Origin: Candidatus Poribacteria bacterium
Lineage (GTDB): Bacteria > Poribacteria > WGA-4E > WGA-3G
Length of the DNA: 39,366 nt
Reading direction: 5' to 3'
Assembly (NCBI GenBank): GCA_009839745.1
Contig: VXPE01000022.1
Coordinates: forward strand, 1-39,366
This document shows, one piece after another, positions 8,494-16,568 of this stretch. Each line of letters starts with the position of its first letter. Within the stretch, counting starts at the first letter, position 1. Under the pieces are notes generated by a model that did no database searches, was not told where the DNA came from, and saw only the letters and a list, made by a program, of their open reading frames with translations. Made by a program: the position numbers and the translations under genes.

Positions 8494-9363
8494 GTGAAAC
8501 ACTATATCCTTTTGTGGGCAGCACTTTTCATACTGTCTGCTCCGATGTTGCACACTGCAGACGCTGTCGATGCCTTGGAAGAAATTCGAGCAGCGGGTGT
8601 CTTAACGGTCTGTATGGACATCCGAAATCTGCCTTACTCCAACGCTGATCCCGAACTTCCTGGGTTATATGTTGAGATAGCACATCTACTGGCAGAGGAA
8701 CTCGGTGTTAAGTTGGAACTCCACTGGCTTGACACCCTCCGTGATAGTCTGCTGGCTGACATGATACGCGGACATTGCGACTGTGTGATCGGAGTTCCCA
8801 TTGAGGAGCGCGCCATGAGTGAAGCGATTCAATTGGGGAAAAACGTTGATTTCTCTACACCCTTCTACGGGACCGGATACGTATTGGTAAAACAGAAAAG
8901 TAATCAAGCGTCACCGAAAACACTGGAGGACATTAAGTTAGAAACGATTGGGACAGAAGCGGGCTCCATCGCCAGCGATGTCCTTCGACAGATGGGATAT
9001 AAGCGTCGCGTTTATCGCTCACAAATTGCTGTCTTGGACGCTCTCAAGAAAGGGCAAATTGCTTACGGATATGTCTGGTCAAATATTGGGTGGTTGATTG
9101 AAAAGGGTTCCCGAATTCAGCAGCCAGAACACACGGATACTGTTTATCCTGAATTAGAGATTGTTAAAGAATACACCCCTGAAGCGCGTCTCCGTTGGAA
9201 TATCGCTATAGCTTTTGGCAAAGATACATCAACACGAGAAACACGTGAACTTCAAGATGTTGTTAACACAATTATCGAACAGAAATGGAGTGAAGAAAAA
9301 CTCAGAGAACTCTCTGAAAAGTATTATTTGCCTTACTTCGCTCCGTTTCAGGAGGATGAATAG
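8494..9363 (+). CDS. XoxJ-like periplasmic solute-binding family 3 protein
   Basis: A 289-residue protein with a cleavable signal peptide (about residues 1-24, ending HTADA). It shows a family 3 binding-protein fold: EIRAAGVLTVCMDIRNLPYSN at the N-terminus, GLYVEIAHLLAEELGVKLE, and a second lobe with TIGTEAGSIASDVL. The initiation codon is GTG 8494, preceded by AGGAGGG. Its position between a PQQ dehydrogenase and a c-type cytochrome matches MxaJ/XoxJ, which in methanol-dehydrogenase operons is thought to help activation or maturation of the dehydrogenase rather than transport. No permease or ATPase gene lies nearby, which argues against an ABC uptake role. The family call is firm; the XoxJ role is from context. 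Confidence 0.82.
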   Translation: MKHYILLWAALFILSAPMLHTADAVDALEEIRAAGVLTVCMDIRNLPYSNADPELPGLYVEIAHLLAEELGVKLELHWLDTLRDSLLADMIRGHCDCVIGVPIEERAMSEAIQLGKNVDFSTPFYGTGYVLVKQKSNQASPKTLEDIKLETIGTEAGSIASDVLRQMGYKRRVYRSQIAVLDALKKGQIAYGYVWSNIGWLIEKGSRIQQPEHTDTVYPELEIVKEYTPEARLRWNIAIAFGKDTSTRETRELQDVVNTIIEQKWSEEKLRELSEKYYLPYFAPFQEDE

Positions 9364-9365
9364 AA

Positions 9366-10289
9366 ATGATGTATTATTCTACCCGCGTTCGAACCTCTAC
9401 CGTCCGAATAACGTGGTGCATTCTTCTCCTCTCTCTGGGGCTAATTCTCTTCTTTTTTTCTGTCGTAAATGCCCAAAACTTAGAGGTGGATATTGCCCCC
9501 GAAGCACCGAGAGACGTGAGTTATGACGAAGACGTTATCGACGGTGCGTTCTACTTCCGTTTGATGTGTTGGAATTGTCACGCCCAACAAACACGCGGTG
9601 GCAAAGCCCCCGATCTCTTTAAACCGCAGTGGCTTTACGGATGGACCGATGACGGTATCTTCCAAACCGTATTCAACGGGCTCCCCGGGACCGAGATGCA
9701 GAAGTTTGGTGGCAAACTTTCTGATGAAGCGATTAATATGATTGTCGGCTACATTCGTTCGGAACAAGCGAAAGCGGCAGGGGTCTCCTTAGAGGAAGCG
9801 AAACCTACTCAGGACTGGACGCCATATATGAAAGGCGATGTCAAAACAGGGGAAGCCATTTTCTTCTCAGAAGGATACGCTTGCGGTAAGTGTCACACAG
9901 TTCACGGGAGAGGTGCCACCGGAACAGGCAGCGAAATAGGTCCCGATATGACGTATGTCGCTCGCACCCGTTCGCCGCAATTCATTGTCGAGTCCATTCT
10001 CAATCCACGCGCGTATATCGCGCCTGAATATGAAATGATTACCATTTTCACGACAGACGGACAGGAAATCACAGGTAGGAAGCGCCACCAATACGATCAT
10101 AGAGACAGGATAGACCCTGAAACGATCCAGTTACTCGACAATTCTGGGAAGTTGTGGACAACCTATCTCATAAAGGATATAAGGAGCACCAGCGTTCCAC
10201 AAGCAGGTGTTATGCCCGAAAACTTCGCAGATATTCTGTCAGTCAAACAGATGCACGATCTTTTGGCGTATCTATTCACATTGAAATAA
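9366..10289 (+). CDS. Diheme cytochrome c with planctomycete-type heme-binding C-terminus (XoxG-like electron acceptor)
   Basis: A 307-residue exported cytochrome with its signal at about 13-36 (ending VNAQ). The first heme site is C68-W-N-C71-H72, with M111 in GTEMQKFGG as probable axial ligand. The second is C173-G-K-C176-H177. The tail runs GSEIGPDMTYVARTRSPQFI, then DGQEITGRKRHQYD, and ends MPENFADILSVKQMHDLLAY. This pattern is familiar from the putative heme-binding domain common in planctomycetes. The gene starts 2 nt after the previous stop, with GGAGG inside the preceding gene's end. It is probably the electron acceptor of the PQQ dehydrogenase two genes upstream. The pairing is inferred from operon structure. 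Confidence 0.85.
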   Translation: MMYYSTRVRTSTVRITWCILLLSLGLILFFFSVVNAQNLEVDIAPEAPRDVSYDEDVIDGAFYFRLMCWNCHAQQTRGGKAPDLFKPQWLYGWTDDGIFQTVFNGLPGTEMQKFGGKLSDEAINMIVGYIRSEQAKAAGVSLEEAKPTQDWTPYMKGDVKTGEAIFFSEGYACGKCHTVHGRGATGTGSEIGPDMTYVARTRSPQFIVESILNPRAYIAPEYEMITIFTTDGQEITGRKRHQYDHRDRIDPETIQLLDNSGKLWTTYLIKDIRSTSVPQAGVMPENFADILSVKQMHDLLAYLFTLK

Positions 10290-10367
10290 CCGTCAGCAGT
10301 CAGGTCGATTCGCTCTCGGCTTTCAGTAAAGAGGTTCTCGTTTAACAGGGGAAACCCGCAGAAACAT

Positions 10368-10397
10368 CGGATTTCGTCTACGGATAGACGAAATCCG
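10368..10397. repeat. Perfect 13-bp hairpin with CGGA tetraloop after the xox-like operon
   Basis: CGGATTTCGTCTA (10368-10380) and TAGACGAAATCCG (10385-10397) pair perfectly around CGGA. It lies 79 nt past the cytochrome stop. No T-run follows on either strand, so termination is possible but not of the classical kind. About 50 nt downstream, CTTGCGGGACAATGT (10445-10459) also occurs at 22903-22917. Confidence 0.7.
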
Positions 10398-10518
10398 TAG
10401 CGCCAGAACGGATGCGCGTGTGGCATCCGAGGACAACGTGTGGACTTGCGGGACAATGTATTACATTGCAAATACCCCAAGCAAAACACTCTCTTTACTG
10501 ATGACTGACTGCTATTCT

Positions 10519-10547
10519 GTCATTTAACCGCAAGGAACATTAAAAAG
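10519..10547 (+). repeat. Family 1 element, right end only (leader of dapB copy 1)
   Basis: ATTTAACCGCAAGGAACATT is followed by AAAAAG and the ATG. A 35-nt stretch (10519-10553), including the first dapB codons, is identical to 11394-11428. No clear hairpin of the family is seen on its left. Confidence 0.7.
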
Positions 10548-11351
10548 ATGATTGGTGTGATTATTAATGGGGCATGTGGCCGTATGGGCCGGCTTATTAT
10601 CCGAGGTGTTACTGAACAAACCGATATGGAAATCGTCGGCGCGATTGAATTCCCGGAACACCCACAGATCGGGAGTGATGCGGGTGTTGTTGCCGGCATC
10701 GGAGAAATAGGAGTCGCGGTTACAGGTAACCTTGAAGATGTACTTGACGCCGCAGATGTTGTCATCGAATTCTCGAAACCTGAGGCTACCCTGCAACACC
10801 TCCGACAGGTCGTCAATGCCGACAAAGCGATGATAATCGCAACAACCGGATATGACCCTGATGAACTCGCCGCTGTCGAGGAACTCGCATCACAGATCCG
10901 TTGCGTAATGGCACCCAACATGAGTCTCGGTGTCAATGTGATGATTCAGGCACTGGAATTAATTGCTAAAGCCCTTGGGGACGATTACGACATTGAAGTG
11001 ATAGAGGCACATCACAATCACAAAGCAGATTCACCCAGCGGCACAGCCCTCCGCTTAGCGGAAACCGTTGCTCAGGCATTGGGGCGAGATTTAGATGAGG
11101 TAGGTGTCTACGGTCGCCACGGCATCGTTGGCGCAAGACCGAAAAAACAGATAGGCATTCATGCGGTTCGAGGGGGTGATATCGCCGGCGACCATACGGT
11201 GTTGTTCGCAACAGAGGGTGAGCAACTCAGCGTCGTCCATCGAGCACATAGCCCAGAGGCTTTCGCTAAAGGCGCAATCCGCGCAGCGAGATGGGCCATC
11301 AACGCCCCTAAAGGATTACATGATATTAGCGAAGTCCTGTTTCAGGAATAG
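10548..11351 (+). CDS. dapB: 4-hydroxy-tetrahydrodipicolinate reductase, copy 1
   Basis: DapB reduces hydroxy-tetrahydrodipicolinate with NAD(P)H in the diaminopimelate/lysine pathway. The Rossmann motif is GACGRMGR at 8-15. The active-site segment EAHHNHKADSPSGTALRLAE has H155 and K159 matching the catalytic His and Lys of the E. coli enzyme. The GDHTVLFATEGEQL segment near the C-terminus is typical. At 267 residues it is full length. The ATG directly follows a family 1 right end. The gene is intact and is followed by a second intact dapB 71 nt later, so this is a recent tandem duplication. A DapL-type aminotransferase gene lies 3 kb downstream. Confidence 0.95.
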   Translation: MIGVIINGACGRMGRLIIRGVTEQTDMEIVGAIEFPEHPQIGSDAGVVAGIGEIGVAVTGNLEDVLDAADVVIEFSKPEATLQHLRQVVNADKAMIIATTGYDPDELAAVEELASQIRCVMAPNMSLGVNVMIQALELIAKALGDDYDIEVIEAHHNHKADSPSGTALRLAETVAQALGRDLDEVGVYGRHGIVGARPKKQIGIHAVRGGDIAGDHTVLFATEGEQLSVVHRAHSPEAFAKGAIRAARWAINAPKGLHDISEVLFQE

Positions 11352-11393
11352 TAGACACGCCTCTATATCAAAATCGTCAAAGCTCAAATCCAC

Positions 11394-11422
11394 GTCATTT
11401 AACCGCAAGGAACATTAAAAAG
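11394..11422 (+). repeat. Family 1 element, right end only (leader of dapB copy 2)
   Basis: Identical to the leader of copy 1 across GTCATTTAACCGCAAGGAAC and the following ATTAAAAAG. The dapB duplication therefore carried this element, or the element was homogenised along with the gene. Confidence 0.75.
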
Positions 11423-12220
11423 ATGATTCGTGTTGCTATCACCGGTGTTTGCGGTCGTATGGGACGTTGCATCACGCGTGGCATTGTCCAACACCCCAAT
11501 ATGCAACTCGTCGGAGCCGTCCAATACCCTTCACATCCACAGATTGGAAGTGATGCGGGTGTTGTCGCCGGTATCAGTGAGATTGGCGTAACCATTACAG
11601 GCAAACTTGACGACGTACTTCATCGTTCAGATGTTGTCATCGAATTTTCAAAGCCTGAAGCAACCCTGGATCACCTCCAACACGTCGTCGATGCAGATAA
11701 AGCCATGGTTCTTGGAACAACCGGTTTTACCGCAGACGAACTCGCGACCATCCAAGCACTTGCTTCACAGATCCGTTGCGTAATGGCACCCAACATGAGT
11801 CTCGGTGTCAATGTAATGATACAAGCATTGGAATTAATTGCCAAAACCCTCGGAAATGATTATAATATTGAAGTGATAGAGGCACATCACAATCACAAAG
11901 CAGATTCACCCAGTGGCACAGCACTCCGTGTAGCGGAGACTCTTACCACGGCACTTGAGCAAGATTTAGACGAGGCGGGTGTTTACGGTCGCCACGGCAT
12001 CGTTGGTGCAAGATCGAAAAAACAGATAGGCATTCATGCGGTTCGAGGTGGCGACATCGCCGGGGATCATACGGTGTTGTTCGCAACAGAGGGTGAACAA
12101 CTCAGCGTCATCCATCGAGCACACAGTCCAGAGGCTTTCGCCAAAGGCGCAATCCGCGCAGCGGAATGGATAATTGACGCGCCTAAAGGGTTACACGATG
12201 TTAGCGAAGTCCTGTTTTAA
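11423..12220 (+). CDS. dapB: 4-hydroxy-tetrahydrodipicolinate reductase, copy 2
   Basis: Same reaction and same motifs as the upstream copy: GVCGRMGR at the N-terminus and an intact EAHHNHKADSPSGTALRVAE catalytic segment. It has 265 residues. The two copies differ throughout the N-terminal nucleotide-binding half and in the segment after the active site. They are nearly identical in the blocks around QIRCVMAPNMSLGVNVMIQA and the catalytic site. All key residues remain, so both are probably active. They might differ in cofactor preference or expression, but nothing in the sequence shows which. The end overlaps the start of the next gene by 23 nt, implying translational coupling. Confidence 0.95.
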   Translation: MIRVAITGVCGRMGRCITRGIVQHPNMQLVGAVQYPSHPQIGSDAGVVAGISEIGVTITGKLDDVLHRSDVVIEFSKPEATLDHLQHVVDADKAMVLGTTGFTADELATIQALASQIRCVMAPNMSLGVNVMIQALELIAKTLGNDYNIEVIEAHHNHKADSPSGTALRVAETLTTALEQDLDEAGVYGRHGIVGARSKKQIGIHAVRGGDIAGDHTVLFATEGEQLSVIHRAHSPEAFAKGAIRAAEWIIDAPKGLHDVSEVLF

Positions 12221-14234
12221 CCGACACCTGATAACTCACACCTATTTTATTGTGCTCTTTATCGGTATTCTATTTATGGTCGGCTGTGAACAAACAGCGT
12301 CCCAAAAACGGGTCCGGTACGAGTGGAAAACTGTCATAGAAGGCGATTGGAGTTCACACCTCTACGATGTTCATTTCGTTTCTGAAAAGCGGGGTTGGGC
12401 AGTTGGTAACGCCATAGATATAATTCCTGGTGCTGATTTTGGGGAAGGCGCGGAAAGTCTCATCATTCACACAAACAACGGTGGGGAAACGTGGCACAGA
12501 CAACACAGCGGCGTTTTCAACAAACCTCTCCGAAACGTGTATTTTCGTTCAGCGTCAGAGGGCTGGTGTATCGGTGAAGGCGGCGTTCTGATCCGGACAA
12601 CCGACGGCGGGGAAACATGGCAGCACATTGAAACCGGGACGGAAAACAACCTGCATGACCTCTTCATAGGCGATGGAACGGGTTGGAGTGTCGGCGACTG
12701 GGGCACAGTGCTAAAAACAACCGACGGTGGGCAGACATTCGCACAGATTGATGGACAGGTGTTCGGCAGAAAGTCATTGAAAGGTGTCCATTTCGTAGAC
12801 GAAAACCGAGGATGGATCGTTACCTATAGCACACCGACCTCCGAAATAAACTCAGGAAAGGCCGGCTACATCTATCGGACAACCGATGGTGGAGAAACTT
12901 GGGAAGTCCAATTCGTGACAGAAGCCGCCCTGTTCAACCTCCATTTCATAGACAAACAAACGGGTTGGGTTGTGGGTGATCGACGGAGCGTCTTCGTAAC
13001 AACCGATGGCGGGAACACATGGGACTTCGTCACTCGCGGAACGAATGAACGCCATAAAAGTAGCTACGGTCAACCGGATTATCTCGGCAATGAGCCGCTG
13101 CATACCTTTACACTTTACGATATTGACTTTATAGATGCCCAAAACGGTTGGATTGTCGGCGACTTAGGCGTGATTCTCCACACCGCGTCGGGTGGAAAAG
13201 AAAAATGGAAACATCAACGCGGGGGTCCCCGTTTCCACAACAGCGCGGATGCCGTCCTGTTAGGTGTTGACTTTGTTTCCAAGCAAATCGGTTGGGCAGT
13301 CGGTGAAAACGGCACCATCCTGCACACCCGCAACGCGGGTGTAACATGGGAATCACAATCCAGTCCGAGTCATCTCTTGGTAGGTGTATGCGCCATCTCG
13401 CCCGATGAAGGATACGTTGTCGGTGACCGGGGCGCGATTCTACGAACCGAGGATGGAGGTGTCGTATGGAACGCGCAAGACAGCCGCACGACTGAGTGTT
13501 TTGGGGCAACGCATTTCGTGTCATCACAAATAGGATGGGCGGTTGCAGAAGCCGGCGTCGTCCTACAGACCACAAATGGTGGAACCGTATGGCAACGTCA
13601 AGTTTCAGGGACACAGCAGGACCTGCTCAGTGTTTTCTTTACAGACGAAAAAAATGGATGGTGTGTCGGAAGCGGCGGTGAAATCATCCACACAGATGAT
13701 GGTGGGAAAACATGGCAACCGCAAAAGAGCGGAACCCATTGGAATCTGTTTGACGTTTATTTCATCTCCAAACGACGCGGTTGGGCAGTCGGTCTAAACG
13801 GCACAATACTTTTTACAACTGATGGCGGTACCAATTGGAAGTTGTTACCGATCAGCCAACGCTACCCATCTTTTCTATTAGATGCCGTCACCTTCGTCAC
13901 TCCGGAGAGAGGCTGGGTCGTAGGATTAGATTTACGCAGTTTGGGTATGGATGGTTTGATCCTACATACCGAGAATGGCGGGAAAACATGGCAACGTCAA
14001 GAGAGCCATACCCGCAATTTTCTTGACGACGTATTTTTTCTATCAGAAACAGAAGGCTGGATTGTTGGAAAAGAGGGACTTGTCCTTCATACAAAGAATG
14101 GTGGACAAAACTGGAGACCGCAGCATACAGATACCAGAACGGATCTGAAGGCTATCCACGTAAGCAGTACAGATAGCGGATGGGCAGTTGGACAAAACGG
14201 AACAATTCTCAGATATGAAGCCGTTCCGTTTTAG
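12198..14234 (+). CDS. Lipoprotein of 14 Ycf48/BNR-like propeller repeats
   Basis: A 678-residue predicted lipoprotein. After a short charged start come the hydrophobic stretch YFIVLFIGILF and lipobox MVGC. The rest is 14 repeats of the type hFVsxxxGWaVGxxGxIlxTxDGGxTW, as in Ycf48-like photosystem-II-stability propellers. Since Ycf48 has seven blades, 14 repeats suggest two propellers (inference). Ycf48 acts in photosystem II assembly, but non-photosynthetic bacteria have many homologues of unknown role, so no function is assigned. I chose ATG 12198, inside the end of dapB copy 2; an in-frame ATG at 12174 would only add eight residues. Coupling to a lysine gene is unexpected for a surface lipoprotein. 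Confidence 0.85.
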   Translation: MLAKSCFNRHLITHTYFIVLFIGILFMVGCEQTASQKRVRYEWKTVIEGDWSSHLYDVHFVSEKRGWAVGNAIDIIPGADFGEGAESLIIHTNNGGETWHRQHSGVFNKPLRNVYFRSASEGWCIGEGGVLIRTTDGGETWQHIETGTENNLHDLFIGDGTGWSVGDWGTVLKTTDGGQTFAQIDGQVFGRKSLKGVHFVDENRGWIVTYSTPTSEINSGKAGYIYRTTDGGETWEVQFVTEAALFNLHFIDKQTGWVVGDRRSVFVTTDGGNTWDFVTRGTNERHKSSYGQPDYLGNEPLHTFTLYDIDFIDAQNGWIVGDLGVILHTASGGKEKWKHQRGGPRFHNSADAVLLGVDFVSKQIGWAVGENGTILHTRNAGVTWESQSSPSHLLVGVCAISPDEGYVVGDRGAILRTEDGGVVWNAQDSRTTECFGATHFVSSQIGWAVAEAGVVLQTTNGGTVWQRQVSGTQQDLLSVFFTDEKNGWCVGSGGEIIHTDDGGKTWQPQKSGTHWNLFDVYFISKRRGWAVGLNGTILFTTDGGTNWKLLPISQRYPSFLLDAVTFVTPERGWVVGLDLRSLGMDGLILHTENGGKTWQRQESHTRNFLDDVFFLSETEGWIVGKEGLVLHTKNGGQNWRPQHTDTRTDLKAIHVSSTDSGWAVGQNGTILRYEAVPF

Positions 14235-14285
14235 TCCCAGCGGGGAAACCCAAGGTGTGTAGAGAAACATTACACCCAAAACGCA

Positions 14286-14379
14286 GCCTGCAACAACGAC
14301 GCGAGGTTTTTCTTCAACTCGAACCCGGAAACTGTTAAAGCACAGACTGCATCGCTTAGCCGCAAGGAAAAATTAAAAA
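14286..14379 (+). repeat. Family 1 intergenic element, copy B (leader of the PhyH-family gene)
   Basis: GCCTGCAACAACGACGCGAGG (split at 14291/14292 between stem and loop) begins the copy, with a weakened stem. It ends in CCGCAAGGAAAAATTAAAAA with the ATG at 14380. Length is 94 nt. Confidence 0.75.
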
Positions 14380-15123
14380 ATGACAGACGAACAGAAATAT
14401 CTATTTGATCTGCAAGGCTTTATTGTCCTGAAGAGTGTTATCCCCCAGATAGTAGTCGAGGCGTGTAATGCTGTGTTAGATCAGTACGAGAATATGCCGC
14501 CCGACGACTATCCACCCCCGCTGTGCCTCGGCACACAGCGAACGGAGAAAGAACTCTACATCTCTAACATCTTGGAGGCAGACAGTGTATTCAATACGCT
14601 GATCGACATCCCGGAGGTTCTGGATGTAATTCAAGGTGTAACCGGGGGTCCGTATCGACTCAATCATACCTACACAATTTACCGGTGGGGGGGTGGCTAT
14701 ACCGGGTTGCACATGCACGGAACACCGATTATCCCGAAATGCCAATATCATTGTAAAAACGGAGAGATGGTATCAACCTTAACAAAAGCGGTCTTTCCGA
14801 TGCTGGATTGTGATATGGAGGACGGGTGTTTCGCTGTTATACCGGGGGCACATAAGAGCAATTTCGCAAAACCTTGGGGAAGCCACCCGGATGAAAACCC
14901 TGTGCTGACCCCGATCCCAGCAAAAGCAGGGGATGCCATTATTTTTACAGAGGCACTCACACACGGGTCGGTCATCAATGTTTCCGGTAAACCGCGTCGG
15001 ACACTCTATTACTGCTATAGCATCGGCTATATGCCAGATTGGGGCGGTCAAGGTCTACATTTCAGCCCGAACGTTATGGACAGCCTCAACGAATCCCAAC
15101 AGTCAATCCTTCATCTAAAATAA
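14380..15123 (+). CDS. Phytanoyl-CoA dioxygenase (PhyH) family protein
   Basis: A 247-residue protein of the PhyH-like Fe(II)/2-oxoglutarate oxygenase superfamily. Recognisable parts are YLFDLQGFIVLKSVI at the N-terminus, CFAVIPGAHKSNFAKP in the core, AGDAIIFTEALTHGS with the distal His at about 195, and RRTLYYCY with the 2-oxoglutarate-type Arg at 206-207. The usual HxD metal motif is not obvious: the corresponding place reads G-L-H111-M-H113-G-T-P. Either the metal site has an unusual ligand set or the ligand order differs in this subfamily. Substrate is unknown. The start directly follows a family 1 element. It lies between lysine-pathway genes without evident functional link. Confidence 0.85.
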   Translation: MTDEQKYLFDLQGFIVLKSVIPQIVVEACNAVLDQYENMPPDDYPPPLCLGTQRTEKELYISNILEADSVFNTLIDIPEVLDVIQGVTGGPYRLNHTYTIYRWGGGYTGLHMHGTPIIPKCQYHCKNGEMVSTLTKAVFPMLDCDMEDGCFAVIPGAHKSNFAKPWGSHPDENPVLTPIPAKAGDAIIFTEALTHGSVINVSGKPRRTLYYCYSIGYMPDWGGQGLHFSPNVMDSLNESQQSILHLK

Positions 15124-15225
15124 TTTTTAACTATGGACTCCTGGACTGCCCTTCAAATGTAAAGCAAAGACAAATTATGCCATTTGAGGCATAATTTCAC
15201 TACGGGCAGGTTTTTGGTGAGTCCA
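15124..15225. repeat. Nested palindromic intergenic element, family 2 copy 1
   Basis: It begins TTTTTAACTATGGACTCCTG right at the stop of the PhyH gene. Three nested pairs follow: TGGACTC (15134-15140) with GAGTCCA (15219-15225), CTGCCC (15146-15151) with GGGCAG (15204-15209), and AAATTATGCC (15172-15181) with GGCATAATTT (15188-15197). The same opening sequence with a different hairpin occurs at 22853-22926. Confidence 0.7.
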
Positions 15226-15267
15226 CAACTACCATAAGGATATGTGCGGCATATCATCCAAAAACAA

Positions 15268-15398
15268 GCCTGCAACAACGGCGCAGTTTTTTTTGCTTGG
15301 GGTTTTTGCTTGGGTGTTTCTGCGGATTTCTTCAGCCCGAACACACAAGCCGTTAAATTCGCGGATCCTATGACTTATCCGCAAGGTAAATTAAAAAT
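15268..15398 (+). repeat. Family 1 intergenic element, copy C (leader of dapL)
   Basis: GCCTGCAACAACGGCGCAG (15268-15286) begins the copy and a run of eight T follows, which looks terminator-like. Its right end is CCGCAAGGTAAATTAAAAA just before the ATG. It is about 40 nt longer than the other copies because of an internal stretch with TTTTTGCTTGGG twice, also found once in the copy at 16700-16811. Confidence 0.75.
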
Positions 15399-16568
15399 AT
15401 GATTACAATCGCAGAACGGTTAGAAAAACTTCCACCCTATCTTTTCGTAGACCTGCGCCAAAAAATGCAGGCAGCACAAGCACGCGGTGTCGATGTGATT
15501 AGCCTCGGTATCGGTGACCCGGATCTTCCAACACCTGACCCAGTTGTTGAAACCTTATGTAGTGCGATCCAAAATCCCGATGATGCAGACAGGCACCGCT
15601 ACGGCTGCGACAACCCTGTTGACGATTTTCCACAGGCAGTCCTCGACTTTTACCAGCACCGTTACGGGGTCACATTATCCGATGATCAGGTAGCGACAAC
15701 ACTCGGTAGTAAAGACGCAATCGTCAAAATGGCACTCGGTATCCTCAATCCGGGCGATATTGGTATAGCGGCGAGTCCAGGCTACCCTACCTACAACATC
15801 GGACACGTCTTCGCCAGTGCAACGACCTACTATGCTCCGCTTCTGCGAGAAAACGATTTCTATGTTGACTTTGACGCTATTCCTGATGAAGTGAAACGAC
15901 TTACCAAAGTTCTCTGGATCAACTATCCAAACAATCCGACAACCGCCACTGCCGACCTCGATTTTTTCGAGCGTGCCGTGGAGTTTGGTAGACAAAATAA
16001 CATCCTGATCGCGCACGACAACGCCTATAGTGAGAACACCTACGACGGTTATCGCTCACCCAGTATATTGCAGGTGGAAGGTGCAGCGGAAGTCGCGGTT
16101 GAGTTTTTCTCATTAAGCAAAGCGTTTAACATGACAGGCTGGCGCTTGGGGTTTGTCGTTGGCAACCCAACTGCTGTTAGTGCAGTCAAAACGGTGAAAG
16201 ACAATATCGACAACGGTTCACTCCGCTCACTTCAATTCGCCGGGGCAAAGGCACTTTCAATAGCGGACGAGATTACACCCGCAATTAACGTCGTTTATCA
16301 AAAACGCCGCGATATGGTGGTAGATGCCCTGAGAGACAGCGGGTGGACAATCGAGAAGCCGAAAGCAACAATGTATGTTTGGGCACCGGTCCCTGAGCGT
16401 TTTAACGGTTCAAGTCGTGCCTTTGCGACGGCATTGCTTGAAGAAACAGGTGTTGTTGTAACACCAGGTCTCGGATATGGACAGTGGAGCGAAGGCTATT
16501 TTAGAATCTCGCTGACATACCCAGACGGAGTGATTGCGGAAGCAATTTCGCGTATTCGCGATTTTTAA
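15399..16568 (+). CDS. dapL: LL-diaminopimelate aminotransferase-type class I/II aminotransferase
   Basis: A fold-type I PLP enzyme of 389 residues. The PLP lysine is K241 in SLSKAFNMTGWRLGF. Other conserved parts are GIGDPDLPTP at 38-47, TLGSKDAIVKM at 101-111, NYPNNPT at 175-181 and DNAYSE at 207-212. The start ERLEKLPPYLFVDL and the IGDPDLPTP block resemble DapL enzymes, which convert tetrahydrodipicolinate directly to LL-diaminopimelate, bypassing succinylated intermediates. Two dapB genes 3 kb upstream support that role. Related alanine/aspartate-type aminotransferases share much of the pattern, so substrate is moderately sure. The ATG follows a family 1 element with no other Shine-Dalgarno. 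Confidence 0.82.
   Translation: MITIAERLEKLPPYLFVDLRQKMQAAQARGVDVISLGIGDPDLPTPDPVVETLCSAIQNPDDADRHRYGCDNPVDDFPQAVLDFYQHRYGVTLSDDQVATTLGSKDAIVKMALGILNPGDIGIAASPGYPTYNIGHVFASATTYYAPLLRENDFYVDFDAIPDEVKRLTKVLWINYPNNPTTATADLDFFERAVEFGRQNNILIAHDNAYSENTYDGYRSPSILQVEGAAEVAVEFFSLSKAFNMTGWRLGFVVGNPTAVSAVKTVKDNIDNGSLRSLQFAGAKALSIADEITPAINVVYQKRRDMVVDALRDSGWTIEKPKATMYVWAPVPERFNGSSRAFATALLEETGVVVTPGLGYGQWSEGYFRISLTYPDGVIAEAISRIRDF

Noticed and set aside
12174-12197. Upstream ATG for the 14-repeat lipoprotein
   Set aside because: It lies deep inside dapB without a ribosome site and adds nothing to the lipoprotein signal.
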